A stretch of 32,641 bases of DNA from positions 1 to 32,641 of the forward strand of contig CAMOGG010000013.1 of NCBI GenBank assembly GCA_946614095.1, given 5' to 3'. A program made the translations under genes and the position numbers. The notes under the pieces were generated by a model. That model had not been told where the DNA came from, did no database searches, and worked only from the letters and a program-made list of their open reading frames with translations. This DNA comes from an uncultured Caryophanales bacterium (GTDB taxonomy: Bacteria > Bacillota_I > Bacilli_A > RF39 > UBA660). How positions within the stretch are numbered: the stretch's first letter is position 1; every line of letters starts with the position of its first letter. This document shows, piece after piece, positions 1 to 9,162 of this stretch.

Positions 1-2
1 AT

Positions 3-392
3 CATTTTGATGATGTTATTGAAACAACTCTTTTATCTATGTTTTATGGAGCAGAGGTTAAGACAATGATGCCTAAACTTCATAGTGAAAACTTTGAAGG
101 ATTAGAGCTTATTCGACCTTTATATCTTGTACATGAAGATGATATTCTAGCTTGGAAGAAATATCATCATCTAACATTTTTAAACTGTGCTTGTCGATTT
201 ACGGAGAAAAGTTCTTATGATGAAAGCTTAAGTAAGCGTAAAGAAGTAAAAAAATTGATTAAAGAGTTAAAAAAGATTAATGAAAATGTTGATTATAATA
301 TTTTTAAATCATTAGATAATGTCAATGCTGATTGTATTCTTGGATATAAGAAAAATAAAGAATATCATAGTTTTTTGGATGATTATAAATAA
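3..392 (+). CDS. TtcA/TilS-like PP-loop tRNA thiolation ATPase, C-terminal part (5' truncated by window edge)
   Basis: Open frame from position 3 (HFDDVIETTLLSMFYGAEVKTMMPKL...) continuing into LIRPLYLVHEDDILAWKK...CRF; the HxDD..ET motif and the late Cys are typical of TtcA-like proteins. The 39-nt ATG in the ORF track is internal. Confidence 0.7.
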   Translation, partial: HFDDVIETTLLSMFYGAEVKTMMPKLHSENFEGLELIRPLYLVHEDDILAWKKYHHLTFLNCACRFTEKSSYDESLSKRKEVKKLIKELKKINENVDYNIFKSLDNVNADCILGYKKNKEYHSFLDDYK

Positions 393-393
393 T

Positions 394-430
394 AAAAAAA
401 CCTTCTGATTATTGGCAGAAGGTCTTTTTA
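394..430. terminator. Bidirectional Rho-independent terminator between convergent genes
   Basis: Stem ACCTTCTG (400-407) / CAGAAGGT (416-423), A-run before and T-run after. Confidence 0.85.
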
Positions 431-1165
431 ATTTGATGTTGAAATAGATATCATTTTGATATTATCTTTATTAAAATAGAATTCTATGTAGTCTCTAGAA
501 TTGCTTTGATTATCATCTAAATAGTATTTTAAATATACTGCTGTTTCATATGTTTTTTCTTTTACATTATTATATCCAAGAGAAATCATTTTGCTTCTAA
601 CTTCTTCAATGGTACTTGTATAATTTAATTCTCCTATAAAATAAACGTTTTCGCTTCCATCTCCTGGATTATAAAAGTCTCCTGAAATAATGTCACAGTC
701 TTCAATATTTTGTGTTTTGTTTGTTTTATTTATTACTGTTATAACTACTCCTCCAGGATATGATCCTATTCTTCCTCCAGTTGTTGAATTGTTTGGAGCA
801 ATTTGATTCTTTCCTTTGTCACTATCAAATTCCCATCCAACTTTTTTAAAATCTTCTTTTGTACACGGAAAGTTTATTATATTGTTGTTTATTTTTACTT
901 GAAAAAGTTGATTAATTTGTTGTTCTGTTTCTTCACTACTTTTATTTACTTCTTCTTGTTCAATATTTTCTACAGAGTTTTCTTCCTCTTCTACTATTTC
1001 ATTTTGATGAATTGTTTCATTTTGTTTTCTTTGATAGTTTATTATTGATATGACACCGATTCCTATTAATAGTATTAATAATATAATAATTCCTAATATG
1101 AGTGTTTTATTTTTATTTTTACTTAATTCTGACTGATTGTTATTTTGCTCTTCCATTTTAATCAT
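428..1165 (-). CDS. Single-pass membrane-anchored extracytoplasmic protein of unknown function
   Basis: N-terminal TM (LILGIIILLILLIGIGVISII), acidic linker, then a folded-looking domain. No family recognised. Confidence 0.7.
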   Translation of the reverse strand: MIKMEEQNNNQSELSKNKNKTLILGIIILLILLIGIGVISIINYQRKQNETIHQNEIVEEEENSVENIEQEEVNKSSEETEQQINQLFQVKINNNIINFPCTKEDFKKVGWEFDSDKGKNQIAPNNSTTGGRIGSYPGGVVITVINKTNKTQNIEDCDIISGDFYNPGDGSENVYFIGELNYTSTIEEVRSKMISLGYNNVKEKTYETAVYLKYYLDDNQSNSRDYIEFYFNKDNIKMISISTSN

Positions 1166-1374
1166 CCTCTTACTATTTATTGTATCATAGTATTTATATT
1201 TGAAAACTATATTTTTTTAGAAATAGCTTATTGAAATAATAAATTAAATATGTAAGAAATAAATATATATAATTAAGTATTAGAAAATAGTATAAAATTT
1301 GTCTATTAAAATTTGTTTTTTTTGTGTAGAATCATTTTTTTCTTTGAATACATATAATATATTGAGGTGATGAT

Positions 1375-2208
1375 TTGAATCAAACATATACTGTGAAACA
1401 GGGAGATACTTTATGGGGCATTAGTAATCAGTTTGGGGTATCGGTTACGGAACTTGCTTCTTTAAATGATGTAGATGCGAATACTTTACAAATTGGACAG
1501 ACTTTAAAGATTCCTTCTAAAACGGGAATTAATCCAGATAATATGTTTTTATATACCGTTAAGAAGGGCGATACTTTATATTCTATTGCGAAGGTATATG
1601 GTACTAGTGTAAGTGAGATAAAGAAATTAAATTATCTTACAGGAGATTCGTTAGTAGTTGGCCAAGTAATTCGAATACCAGAAGTTTATACTCCTTTTGA
1701 TGAGATTAGTGTTCCTAATTATATTAATTATACTGTTAAGAGAGGAGATAATTTATATTCTATTGCTAGAGAATATGGGGTTGATGTAAATACTCTGATG
1801 CAAGATAATGCTTTATCTAGTACTGTTCTTCGCATTGGACAAAACTTAAAGATTCGAGTTTCTAAAGAATTAGAGGTAGAAGAATGCTTTGGAGAAGACT
1901 ATATTCCAAATGAGACTAATACTTTATATATGGTTAAGAAGGGAGATAGTTTATACTCTATCGCTAGAAAATATCAAACTAGTATAGATGATATTGTTTC
2001 TCTTAATAATTTGAAAAATAATAATTTAAGTATTGGTCAGGTGTTAAAAATACCTAATTCTAGTAATAGTGGTATTACTTATCAGGTTGTTAAGGGGGAT
2101 AATTTGTATTCAATTGCTAGGAAGTTTGGAACAACAGTTGATACAATTAAGAAGAAAAATAATTTGACTAGTAATAATTTAAGTATTGGTCAAATCTTAA
2201 AGATTTAG
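1375..2208 (+). CDS. LysM-repeat protein with five LysM modules
   Basis: Five copies of YTVKxGDTLYSIAxxYGT...LxxNNLxxxxLxIGQxLKIP. TTG start preceded by GAGGTGATG. Confidence 0.9.
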   Translation: MNQTYTVKQGDTLWGISNQFGVSVTELASLNDVDANTLQIGQTLKIPSKTGINPDNMFLYTVKKGDTLYSIAKVYGTSVSEIKKLNYLTGDSLVVGQVIRIPEVYTPFDEISVPNYINYTVKRGDNLYSIAREYGVDVNTLMQDNALSSTVLRIGQNLKIRVSKELEVEECFGEDYIPNETNTLYMVKKGDSLYSIARKYQTSIDDIVSLNNLKNNNLSIGQVLKIPNSSNSGITYQVVKGDNLYSIARKFGTTVDTIKKKNNLTSNNLSIGQILKI

Positions 2209-2216
2209 GAGGTTTT

Positions 2217-2612
2217 ATGAAATATATCATTGATGATAATTTCCTTGATGATTCTAAATACATTGAGTTTATTCAAAATAATCCTGGAAAAGCAAATTTA
2301 AAAATTCGGGCTTTTACGGCAAGTGAGGCACTTCCGTTAGTTGGAATTCATATTGTTGTGCGTACTATGGTAGGAGAGGATGAGTTTGTCTTTTTTGATG
2401 GAGAGACTGATTCATCTGGTATGATTCATACTTTATCACTACCTACTCCTTCTCTAATGCCTGATAATTTAGAAACTCCAAATAGTATTTTGTATGAAGT
2501 TTTAGCAGAGTCAGACACTATGAATATGAGTCGCTTGTATCAAGTTAGGATGTATGATGGAATTTGTGTGATTCAAAACATAGAACTTTTACCAGAATGG
2601 GGGAGTAATTAA
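2217..2612 (+). CDS. Conserved hypothetical protein with carboxypeptidase-regulatory-like beta fold (partner of downstream SpoIID/PG-binding gene)
   Basis: RBS AGGAGG just upstream; KIRAFTASEALPLVGIHIVV...DGETDSSGMIHTLSLP resembles a transthyretin/CarboxypepD_reg-like motif; 1-nt overlap with next gene. Confidence 0.6.
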   Translation: MKYIIDDNFLDDSKYIEFIQNNPGKANLKIRAFTASEALPLVGIHIVVRTMVGEDEFVFFDGETDSSGMIHTLSLPTPSLMPDNLETPNSILYEVLAESDTMNMSRLYQVRMYDGICVIQNIELLPEWGSN

Positions 2613-3955
2613 TGGCTGTTCGTTATCCTATTGTTCCGAATATGATTACGGTTCATTTGGGAAAACCTGATGAAGCAGTTCGAAATATTACCATTCCATT
2701 TACGGATTATATTTCAAATGTTGCGTCTTCTGAATTATATCCGACGTGGCCAGTTAGTGCACTAACTGCCAATATTTATGCCATTATTTCATTTGCTATG
2801 AATCGTATTTATAATGAATGGTATCGTAGTAAGGGGTATAGTTTTGATATTACTTCTTCTTCTGCTTATGATCAAGCTTATACGGAAAATCGTTCTACTT
2901 ATGAAAATATTAATAATATTGTGGAAGATAGTTTTAATAACTATGTTGTGAAAAACGGTCAAATACAACCATATTTTACTCGTTATTGTGATGGAAGAAA
3001 GACTACTTGTAATGGACTTTCTCAATGGGGAAGTGTTTCTTTAGCAAATCAAGGAAAAGGTGCTTTAGATATTTTAAAGTATTACTATGGGAATGATATA
3101 TCTATTAAGTATAATGCTCCAGTTGGGGATAATACTAGTGGATTTCCTGGTTATGATGTGGGGCTGGGAAGTGCAGGAAATCCTGTTTTAGCTATACAAC
3201 GTGATCTACGAAGAATTAGACAAAATTATCCTGCTATACCTGACATTACTGATACTTACGGAATTTATAATGAAGAGACTAGGAGTGCTGTTTTAAAGTT
3301 TCAAGAAATCTTTAACTTACCTGTTACAGGTACTGTTGATAAGGCAACTTGGTACAAGATTAAATATATCTACACAAGTGTGAAAAAGTTATCTGATTTA
3401 TATTCAGAGGGATTAAGTGAGAGTGAAGCAACTTTTTTATATGAAGACGAGTTAAATTATGGAGATACTGGTATTGAAGTGGAACACATTCATTATTTTT
3501 TAGATGCGATTGCTTTTCTAGACTCAGATATACCTAGACTTCCTACAAATTCTATCTATAATGATAATTCTATGATGATGGTAAAAGCCTTTCAGGAAAA
3601 ATATGGTTTACCTGTAACGGGTATCTTTACTTATCAAGATTGGAAAGTTATGAAAGAAGTATATAATTCTTTATTACGAACTTTTAATCCTAATTATCAG
3701 AATTATATTGATGAATTATATCCAGATTATTTTTTAGTACGGGGTACTAGTGGAGATGATGTTTTAAGATTTCAAAGGTTTTTATTATTAATATGTAAAT
3801 ATGATAAGTCTATTCCTGGAGTTCGTGTTAATGGGATTTTTGATGAACTTACAGAACAGTCTGTGAAAAAGTTGCAGAAAGATTATGGCTTTGAAATTAA
3901 TGGTATTGTTGGACCTTTGTTGTGGAGAAAAGTTGTTGAATTGTCAAAACGATAA
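2612..3955 (+). CDS. SpoIID/LytB-like protein with C-terminal tandem peptidoglycan-binding (PG_binding_1) domains
   Basis: N-terminal SpoIID-like region (FTDYISNVASSELYPTWPVSALTANIYAIISFAMNR...CNGLSQWGSVSLANQG) and three PG_binding_1-like units (VLAIQRDLRRI...VTGTVDKATWYKI; VEHIHYFLDAI...VTGIFTYQDW; VLRFQRFL...INGIVGPLLWRKV). Confidence 0.8.
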   Translation: MAVRYPIVPNMITVHLGKPDEAVRNITIPFTDYISNVASSELYPTWPVSALTANIYAIISFAMNRIYNEWYRSKGYSFDITSSSAYDQAYTENRSTYENINNIVEDSFNNYVVKNGQIQPYFTRYCDGRKTTCNGLSQWGSVSLANQGKGALDILKYYYGNDISIKYNAPVGDNTSGFPGYDVGLGSAGNPVLAIQRDLRRIRQNYPAIPDITDTYGIYNEETRSAVLKFQEIFNLPVTGTVDKATWYKIKYIYTSVKKLSDLYSEGLSESEATFLYEDELNYGDTGIEVEHIHYFLDAIAFLDSDIPRLPTNSIYNDNSMMMVKAFQEKYGLPVTGIFTYQDWKVMKEVYNSLLRTFNPNYQNYIDELYPDYFLVRGTSGDDVLRFQRFLLLICKYDKSIPGVRVNGIFDELTEQSVKKLQKDYGFEINGIVGPLLWRKVVELSKR

Positions 3956-4003
3956 TGTATAAAAGAAATAATCTTTATCCATAATAAAAGTGGAGGAGAT
4001 GCT

Positions 4004-4234
4004 ATGAATGATGAACATATTCCACATGATGTTTTTACTTCTAGAGATTTAAATCATTTAAGTGATTTATTTCAACAGAATTATGATGCCTATAAACAAG
4101 CCTATTTTAGTATGAATTATATTCAGAATCCAACAGTATTAAAAGTTTATCAGGAAGCGGTCCAGTTGTTTGATGATGAGTTAAAAATAGCAATTCGTAT
4201 TTTAAGAAATCCTGGTGGTGAGATTGATGAATGA
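4004..4234 (+). CDS. Small helical protein, possible CotF-like spore coat protein
   Basis: 76 aa, RBS GGAGGAG; overlaps the downstream CotF-like gene by 8 nt. Confidence 0.45.
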   Translation: MNDEHIPHDVFTSRDLNHLSDLFQQNYDAYKQAYFSMNYIQNPTVLKVYQEAVQLFDDELKIAIRILRNPGGEIDE

Positions 4235-4520
4235 TTTATCTAGTCAAGTGTTTGATGATCAAGACTATGCTTATTATCTATTATGTACTTTAAAGGATTT
4301 AGAAAAAAAATATTGTATTATGATGATAGATGCTAGTAATGAATGGTTATATGGGATTTATCGAGATTTATTGTTGGATGTTGCTTGTTTACAAAGAAAG
4401 GTTTATCATATGTTGTTTTTAAATGGTTGGTATTTGTTGGAACCAATTCAAGAAAGTTTATTGAAGGAAAAATATCATTTGTTTTTTTCACAATATAAGA
4501 AATTATTGCATAAGAGGTAA
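4227..4520 (+). CDS. CotF-like spore coat protein (ferritin-like helical)
   Basis: Start revised from GTG 4215 to ATG 4227 (ATGAATGA overlap with upstream stop). Two-helix pattern ending ..FLNGWYLLEP resembling the CotF GWY motif. Confidence 0.5.
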   Translation: MNDLSSQVFDDQDYAYYLLCTLKDLEKKYCIMMIDASNEWLYGIYRDLLLDVACLQRKVYHMLFLNGWYLLEPIQESLLKEKYHLFFSQYKKLLHKR

Positions 4521-4522
4521 TT

Positions 4523-4551
4523 TTGACATTTTTTTTGAGTTATGCTACAAT
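4523..4551 (+). promoter_or_regulatory. Sigma-A-type promoter TTGACA-N17-TACAAT
   Basis: TTGACA 4523-4528, 17-nt spacer, TACAAT 4546-4551, upstream of the NlpC/P60 gene. Confidence 0.85.
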
Positions 4552-4579
4552 ACTAAGTCATTCAGGGAGGAAATTTAAT

Positions 4580-5620
4580 ATGAAAACTATTGATGGGTCG
4601 TCGAAGAAGAGATTTTTTTACTTTTTTTCTTTGGTGACAATATCATTAATCATAATGATTAGTTGCTATGTATATCATGATTACTATACTTATAATAGCA
4701 TTAATGTCGTGGTTCGTGAAAATGCTGCTATTGAGTATGGAAGTGCAAATTATAATATACAAGAATTAATAAAAGATGTAGAAGGGGAAATTGTATCTAT
4801 TAAGCAGGATGTTGATACAAATGTAGTTGGTGAACAAGAAATTATTGTTGAGGTTAAAAAAGATAACATTGTAAAAGATGTGCCTATTGTAATTTCTGTA
4901 GTAGATACTGTTGCACCAGTTATTCAATTGAAAGAGGAAAAAGTTACGATTACTAGTGGAGATGATTATGATCTAACTAGTAATGTAGAATCTGTTAATG
5001 ATAGTGTTGATGGTGTGATATCATATTTAAATGAAGTGTCTGAAGATAGTAATTTTTATTATCATTTTACCTATGGTGAAGACATTGATGCAGTGGGAAG
5101 TCATGAAGTTACTTTGACTGCTAAAGATAAGAATGGAAATGTTTCAGAGGCTAAATTTACTTTAGATGTTGTGGCTCCTAAAGTTGAGGAAAAAGCACCA
5201 GTAGTTGTCGCTAATTCGGAACCAGTTTATGCTAATTTGCCTGCAAATGCTAGTGGAGGTGATTTGGTTTCTATTGCTTATTCTTTAGTTGGTTCTCCAT
5301 ATGTTTCAGGTGCAAATGGACCATATGCCTTTGATTGTAGTGGATTTGTACAATATGTTTATTCACAAGTTGGAATTTCTGTAAGTAGAAGTTCTTATAC
5401 CCAAGCATATGATGGAGTTGGGGTAAGTTATCAAGATGCTCAACCTGGAGATATTCTAAGTTGGGGGCATGGTGGTGTAGTTACTCATTCTGCATTATAT
5501 GTTGGTAATGGGATGATGGTTCATGCTACAAATCCTAGTCAAGGAGTAATTGCCAGTAGTGTTGCTGGTTGGGAGAGTGGATCTATCGATAACTTAATGG
5601 CAGTTAGAAGAGTTCAATAA
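4580..5620 (+). CDS. Membrane-anchored NlpC/P60 cell-wall hydrolase with extracellular Ig-like domain
   Basis: Start revised to ATG 4580 behind GGGAGG; the 4523 start lies in the -35 box. TM near N-terminus; catalytic Cys YAFDCSGFVQYVYSQVG and His GHGGVVTHSALYVG. Confidence 0.9.
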   Translation: MKTIDGSSKKRFFYFFSLVTISLIIMISCYVYHDYYTYNSINVVVRENAAIEYGSANYNIQELIKDVEGEIVSIKQDVDTNVVGEQEIIVEVKKDNIVKDVPIVISVVDTVAPVIQLKEEKVTITSGDDYDLTSNVESVNDSVDGVISYLNEVSEDSNFYYHFTYGEDIDAVGSHEVTLTAKDKNGNVSEAKFTLDVVAPKVEEKAPVVVANSEPVYANLPANASGGDLVSIAYSLVGSPYVSGANGPYAFDCSGFVQYVYSQVGISVSRSSYTQAYDGVGVSYQDAQPGDILSWGHGGVVTHSALYVGNGMMVHATNPSQGVIASSVAGWESGSIDNLMAVRRVQ

Positions 5621-5646
5621 AAAGTTATAGAAATATAACTTTTTTT
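5621..5646 (+). terminator. Rho-independent terminator
   Basis: AAAGTTATA-GAAA-TATAACTTT stem-loop followed by T-run. Confidence 0.9.
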
Positions 5647-5695
5647 GTATAACTTTTTTTCTTTGGGATAACCTATTATTAGGAGGTAATAAAAT

Positions 5696-5902
5696 ATGGA
5701 AACGGTTCAAAAAATATTATTAATTATTACAATTGTTGGAGCTGTTAATTGGGGGTTAATTGGTATTATGGACTTTGATTTAGTTGCTTTTCTTTTTGGA
5801 AGTATGAGTCTTTTAACTAGAATTGTATATACTTTAGTTGGTATATGTGGACTTGTAAATATTGGGCTATTGATGAGTCATATTGATTTTAAAAGAGACT
5901 AA
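5696..5902 (+). CDS. DUF378 family small membrane protein
   Basis: ILLIITIVGAVNWGLIGIMDFDLVAFLFG...RIVYTLVGICGL matches the DUF378 pattern; RBS AGGAGG. Confidence 0.85.
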   Translation: METVQKILLIITIVGAVNWGLIGIMDFDLVAFLFGSMSLLTRIVYTLVGICGLVNIGLLMSHIDFKRD

Positions 5903-5956
5903 GGTCTTTTTTTTTGCTTTATTTTGTGATAAGTTATTTATGTTGGGGGGATTTCG

Positions 5957-8206
5957 ATGAGAGAATATGTTGAACGTGTTTTTCGTAAAGAAAAGAAACC
6001 TATTGATATCGATAGGATTTATTTAAAAGTTAGTCATCTGTTGGAAAGTGAGAGGGATGATTTTACTAAACTTAGTAAGGAAGAGAAAGAAGAGATTCGC
6101 TCTATTATAGAAGATGGAGTGAAGAATTATCGATATATTAAAACTCCAAATGATCGATATATATCCATTTTAAAGACTTCTTTTCGTAAGGGAAGGTTCC
6201 ATGGAAATCGTAGTGGTGCCGGAATGGTTATTTCTACTATTTCCTATATTGATCGAGATGGTAATCATGTTGTGAAGGAACAAAAGACTTCTATTTTACG
6301 AGATAATTGTAGTGGTGCTATTGACGGTGATTTGGTATTAGTAGACATTGGTCGTAATGGAGAAAAGCCTAAAATTGAAAAGATTATTAATCGTAATTTG
6401 GAAAATGTAATGGGAGAAGTTATTCGAATAGGAACTAATTATTTTGTTAAGCCGATTGATAAGAAAAAGCAATTTTTAACAATTGCTTTAGAGGGGGAGG
6501 CCATAGAAGGACAACGAGTAGCTGTATCTTTAAAGAAACAAACTAGTGATGATTTTTATATTGGTGAAATTACACGAGTATTTAATCATAAAGATGATCC
6601 AGATGAAGATATTTTATGGGAAGCTTTTAAGTGTGGAATTGATGATCAATTTAGTAAAGAATCTTTAACTCAAGTTGATAATTTACCTCAATCTGTACGT
6701 GATATGGATAAGGTTGGAAGAGAAGACTTAACAGATTGGGAAATCTTTACTATAGATGGTGAGGATACAAAGGATATTGATGATGCTTTGAGTTGTAAGA
6801 AGTTACCTAATGGTAATTATTTGGTTGGAGTTCATATTGCGGATGTTGATTATTATGTTCCAGAGGGTTCTCCTCTTGATATGGATGCTTTTAAAAAGGG
6901 AACTAGTAATTATTTAGCTGGGAAAGTAATTCCAATGTTTCCTCATAAATTATCCAATGGAATCTGTTCTTTGAATCCATATGTTGAAAGATTAACGATG
7001 TCTTGTATTATGGAAGTTTCTCCAAAAGGAAAAGTTGTTCGTCATCGAATTGTTCCAAGTGTTATTCGTTCTCGTTTAAAAATGAGTTATACTAAGGTAA
7101 ATCAATTACTAAAAGATGGTATTATTGATCCAGAGTATGAAGAACATAAGGATACTTTAATTATGCTTAATAAATTGGCTCTCATTTTACGTAAAAATCG
7201 TTTAAGAAATGGAGCTATTGAATTTAATAGACCAGAATTGAAACTTCTTTTTGATGAAAATGGGGAAGTATCTGGATTTGATGTTCGTAGACAGGATGTA
7301 GGAGAAAATTTAATTGAAGAGTTTATGTTACTAGCTAATGAGACTGTAGATAAGCATTTATCTGATTTAGGATATCCTTGTTTGCATCGAGTTCATGGTA
7401 AGCCAAATGAGGAAAGACTTGATCGTTTCTTACAAATGCTTTCAGCTATTAATTTACCATATATGAATTATAATGCTGAAGAATGCTGTGCTGTTCCTAA
7501 AGCTTTACAAGGCTTAGCAGAACATATTAAAAATACGGGAAGATTATCCAATATGCTTTCTACTAATATGGTTCGTTGTATGTCTAGAGCTCGATATTCT
7601 CCAATTAATATTGGTCATAATGGTTTGGCCAAGAAAAACTATTGTCATTTTACTTCTCCAATTAGACGTTATCCAGATTTAACTGTTCATCGTATTTTAA
7701 AAACTTGTTGTTTTGGAAAACATCCACGAGTTGAAGCTAGAAAATGGGAGGCAAAGTTACCAGAAATTGGCAATCAATCATCTAAAATGGAGCGAATTGA
7801 AGACGATGCAGAACAACAAACACTTGCGATGAGATGTAGTGAATTTATGGCTAAGCATATTGGAGATATATATGAAGGAACTATTATTGGATTAAGTGAT
7901 CGTGGAATTCAAGTACAATTAGATAATATGGTAGAAGGAAGAATTCGTACGAGAGACATGAAAGGTGATTATGTTTATAATCCTGTAACCTTTACTTTAC
8001 TATCATTAGATGGTGGAGAAGATTATTATATTGGAGATCGTTTACTGGTAAAAGTGAAGGATGCATCTAAAGAAGAAAAAACAATTGATTTTTCTGTGGA
8101 AAAGAAATTAGATGAAAATAAAACAATTCATTCTAAAAGACATAATCAACTAATGAAAACTAGAGCAAAAAAAGAACGTTTTAATAGAGCTTTTTTTAAT
8201 CAATAG
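5957..8206 (+). CDS. rnr: Ribonuclease R
   Basis: RNB signature DGEDTKDIDDALSC...GVHIADVDYYV, SYTKVNQLL, HFTSPIRRYPDLTVHR, C-terminal S1 domain. Confidence 0.97.
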   Translation: MREYVERVFRKEKKPIDIDRIYLKVSHLLESERDDFTKLSKEEKEEIRSIIEDGVKNYRYIKTPNDRYISILKTSFRKGRFHGNRSGAGMVISTISYIDRDGNHVVKEQKTSILRDNCSGAIDGDLVLVDIGRNGEKPKIEKIINRNLENVMGEVIRIGTNYFVKPIDKKKQFLTIALEGEAIEGQRVAVSLKKQTSDDFYIGEITRVFNHKDDPDEDILWEAFKCGIDDQFSKESLTQVDNLPQSVRDMDKVGREDLTDWEIFTIDGEDTKDIDDALSCKKLPNGNYLVGVHIADVDYYVPEGSPLDMDAFKKGTSNYLAGKVIPMFPHKLSNGICSLNPYVERLTMSCIMEVSPKGKVVRHRIVPSVIRSRLKMSYTKVNQLLKDGIIDPEYEEHKDTLIMLNKLALILRKNRLRNGAIEFNRPELKLLFDENGEVSGFDVRRQDVGENLIEEFMLLANETVDKHLSDLGYPCLHRVHGKPNEERLDRFLQMLSAINLPYMNYNAEECCAVPKALQGLAEHIKNTGRLSNMLSTNMVRCMSRARYSPINIGHNGLAKKNYCHFTSPIRRYPDLTVHRILKTCCFGKHPRVEARKWEAKLPEIGNQSSKMERIEDDAEQQTLAMRCSEFMAKHIGDIYEGTIIGLSDRGIQVQLDNMVEGRIRTRDMKGDYVYNPVTFTLLSLDGGEDYYIGDRLLVKVKDASKEEKTIDFSVEKKLDENKTIHSKRHNQLMKTRAKKERFNRAFFNQ

Positions 8207-8218
8207 CTCTTTTTTCTT
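8186..8218 (+). terminator. Terminator overlapping the 3' end of rnr
   Basis: AGAGCT (8186-8191) / AGCTCT (8205-8210) followed by T-run; the rnr stop is inside the hairpin. Confidence 0.75.
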
Positions 8219-8231
8219 TTTGTTTTTTGAG

Positions 8232-8260
8232 TTGATTAATCATTGTAAAAATGATATGAT
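8232..8260 (+). promoter_or_regulatory. Sigma-A-type promoter TTGATT-N17-TATGAT upstream of cdaA
   Basis: TTGATT 8232-8237, TATGAT 8255-8260, 17-nt spacer. Confidence 0.65.
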
Positions 8261-8331
8261 GATAATAGGTGGGTTTGTGAATAATGATAATTGTTAATTT
8301 TGTTAATAGATAGTTGTAAGGAGATGAGGAA

Positions 8332-9162
8332 ATGGCTATAACAATGTCGGATGTATTATCCATTATTAGGAAGATTGTAGATATATCATTAGTATGGTTT
8401 ATTTTTTATTATATTCTTAAAAATATTAAGAATAATGTTAAATTGTCTCTTATTTTTAAGGGAGTAGCTTTTGTAATATTTTTAAAGATTATTAGTGATT
8501 GGCTTGGTTTTATTACTGTTGGGTATTTATTGGATTATATTATTCAGTGGGGACCAGTTGCTTTGATTATTATTTTTCAACCAGAAATACGTACTATTTT
8601 GGAACAGTTAGGAAGAAGTCAATTACTAGGTAGACATAAAGTTTTAACGGTAGATGAGAGAGAACGTATGGTTTATGAAATGATTAATGCTATTGATTAT
8701 TTAAGAAAAGAAAGAATTGGAGCATTAATTGTTATTGAAAGAGATATTAGTTTAGGAAATTATATTGATAAAGCTAAGAAATTATATGCAGATTTATCTA
8801 GTGACTTATTAATTGCTATTTTCTATGAAGGAAATCCATTACATGATGGTGGGGTTATTATTCAAGGAGATCGTATTACTTGTGCTGGAGCAGTATTTCC
8901 TACTAGTAGTAGTTCTAAATTGAATAGGCGTTTAGGAACTCGTCATAGAGCAGCTCTTGGGCTTGCAGAGGAGACGGATGCTATTTGTATTGTAGTTTCT
9001 GAAGAGACTGGACGAGTATCAATTGCTTTAAAAGGAGAGATGTTATATAATTTGACTCTTGATGATGTTAGAATGATGTTAATTGATGAGCTAAAACCAA
9101 AACAAGATGTTGATTATGAAGAAGAAACAGAAGAGGATGAGATTTATGAAGAGGATAGGTAG
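8332..9162 (+). CDS. cdaA: Diadenylate cyclase CdaA (membrane DisA_N family)
   Basis: N-terminal TMs, NPLHDGGVII, GTRHRAALGLAEETDA motifs. Confidence 0.97.
   Translation: MAITMSDVLSIIRKIVDISLVWFIFYYILKNIKNNVKLSLIFKGVAFVIFLKIISDWLGFITVGYLLDYIIQWGPVALIIIFQPEIRTILEQLGRSQLLGRHKVLTVDERERMVYEMINAIDYLRKERIGALIVIERDISLGNYIDKAKKLYADLSSDLLIAIFYEGNPLHDGGVIIQGDRITCAGAVFPTSSSSKLNRRLGTRHRAALGLAEETDAICIVVSEETGRVSIALKGEMLYNLTLDDVRMMLIDELKPKQDVDYEEETEEDEIYEEDR

Noticed and set aside
803-1048. Plus-strand 81-aa ORF (and similar ORFs at 13798, 14159, 14223, 15253, 21098)
   Set aside because: Antisense to well-supported minus-strand genes; Phe/Ile/Leu-rich translations typical of AT-rich antisense frames, no convincing RBS.
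1345-1365. CATATAATA resembling a sigma-E/sigma-K -10 (CATAnnnTA) upstream of the LysM gene
   Set aside because: Tempting given the spore-like cluster, but no supporting -35 and such strings are common in AT-rich DNA.
1166-1374. AT-rich intergenic region as a possible ncRNA or riboswitch
   Set aside because: No convincing stems or known riboswitch motif visible; mostly low-complexity A/T.
1375-2208. Periodic repeats that could be mistaken for a CRISPR or satellite array
   Set aside because: Repeats are in frame and encode LysM modules; no constant repeat with variable spacers at DNA level.
2789-3025. Minus-strand ORFs at 2789, 12832, 19383 (N-terminal extension), 26839, 29323 and 29581
   Set aside because: Ser/Ile/Asn-rich antisense frames inside conserved plus-strand genes; low-complexity by-products of biased codon use.
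5891-5915. Terminator after the DUF378 gene (AAAAGA...TCTTTT)
   Set aside because: Hairpin overlapping the stop is weak and short; T-run is present but not confident enough to list.
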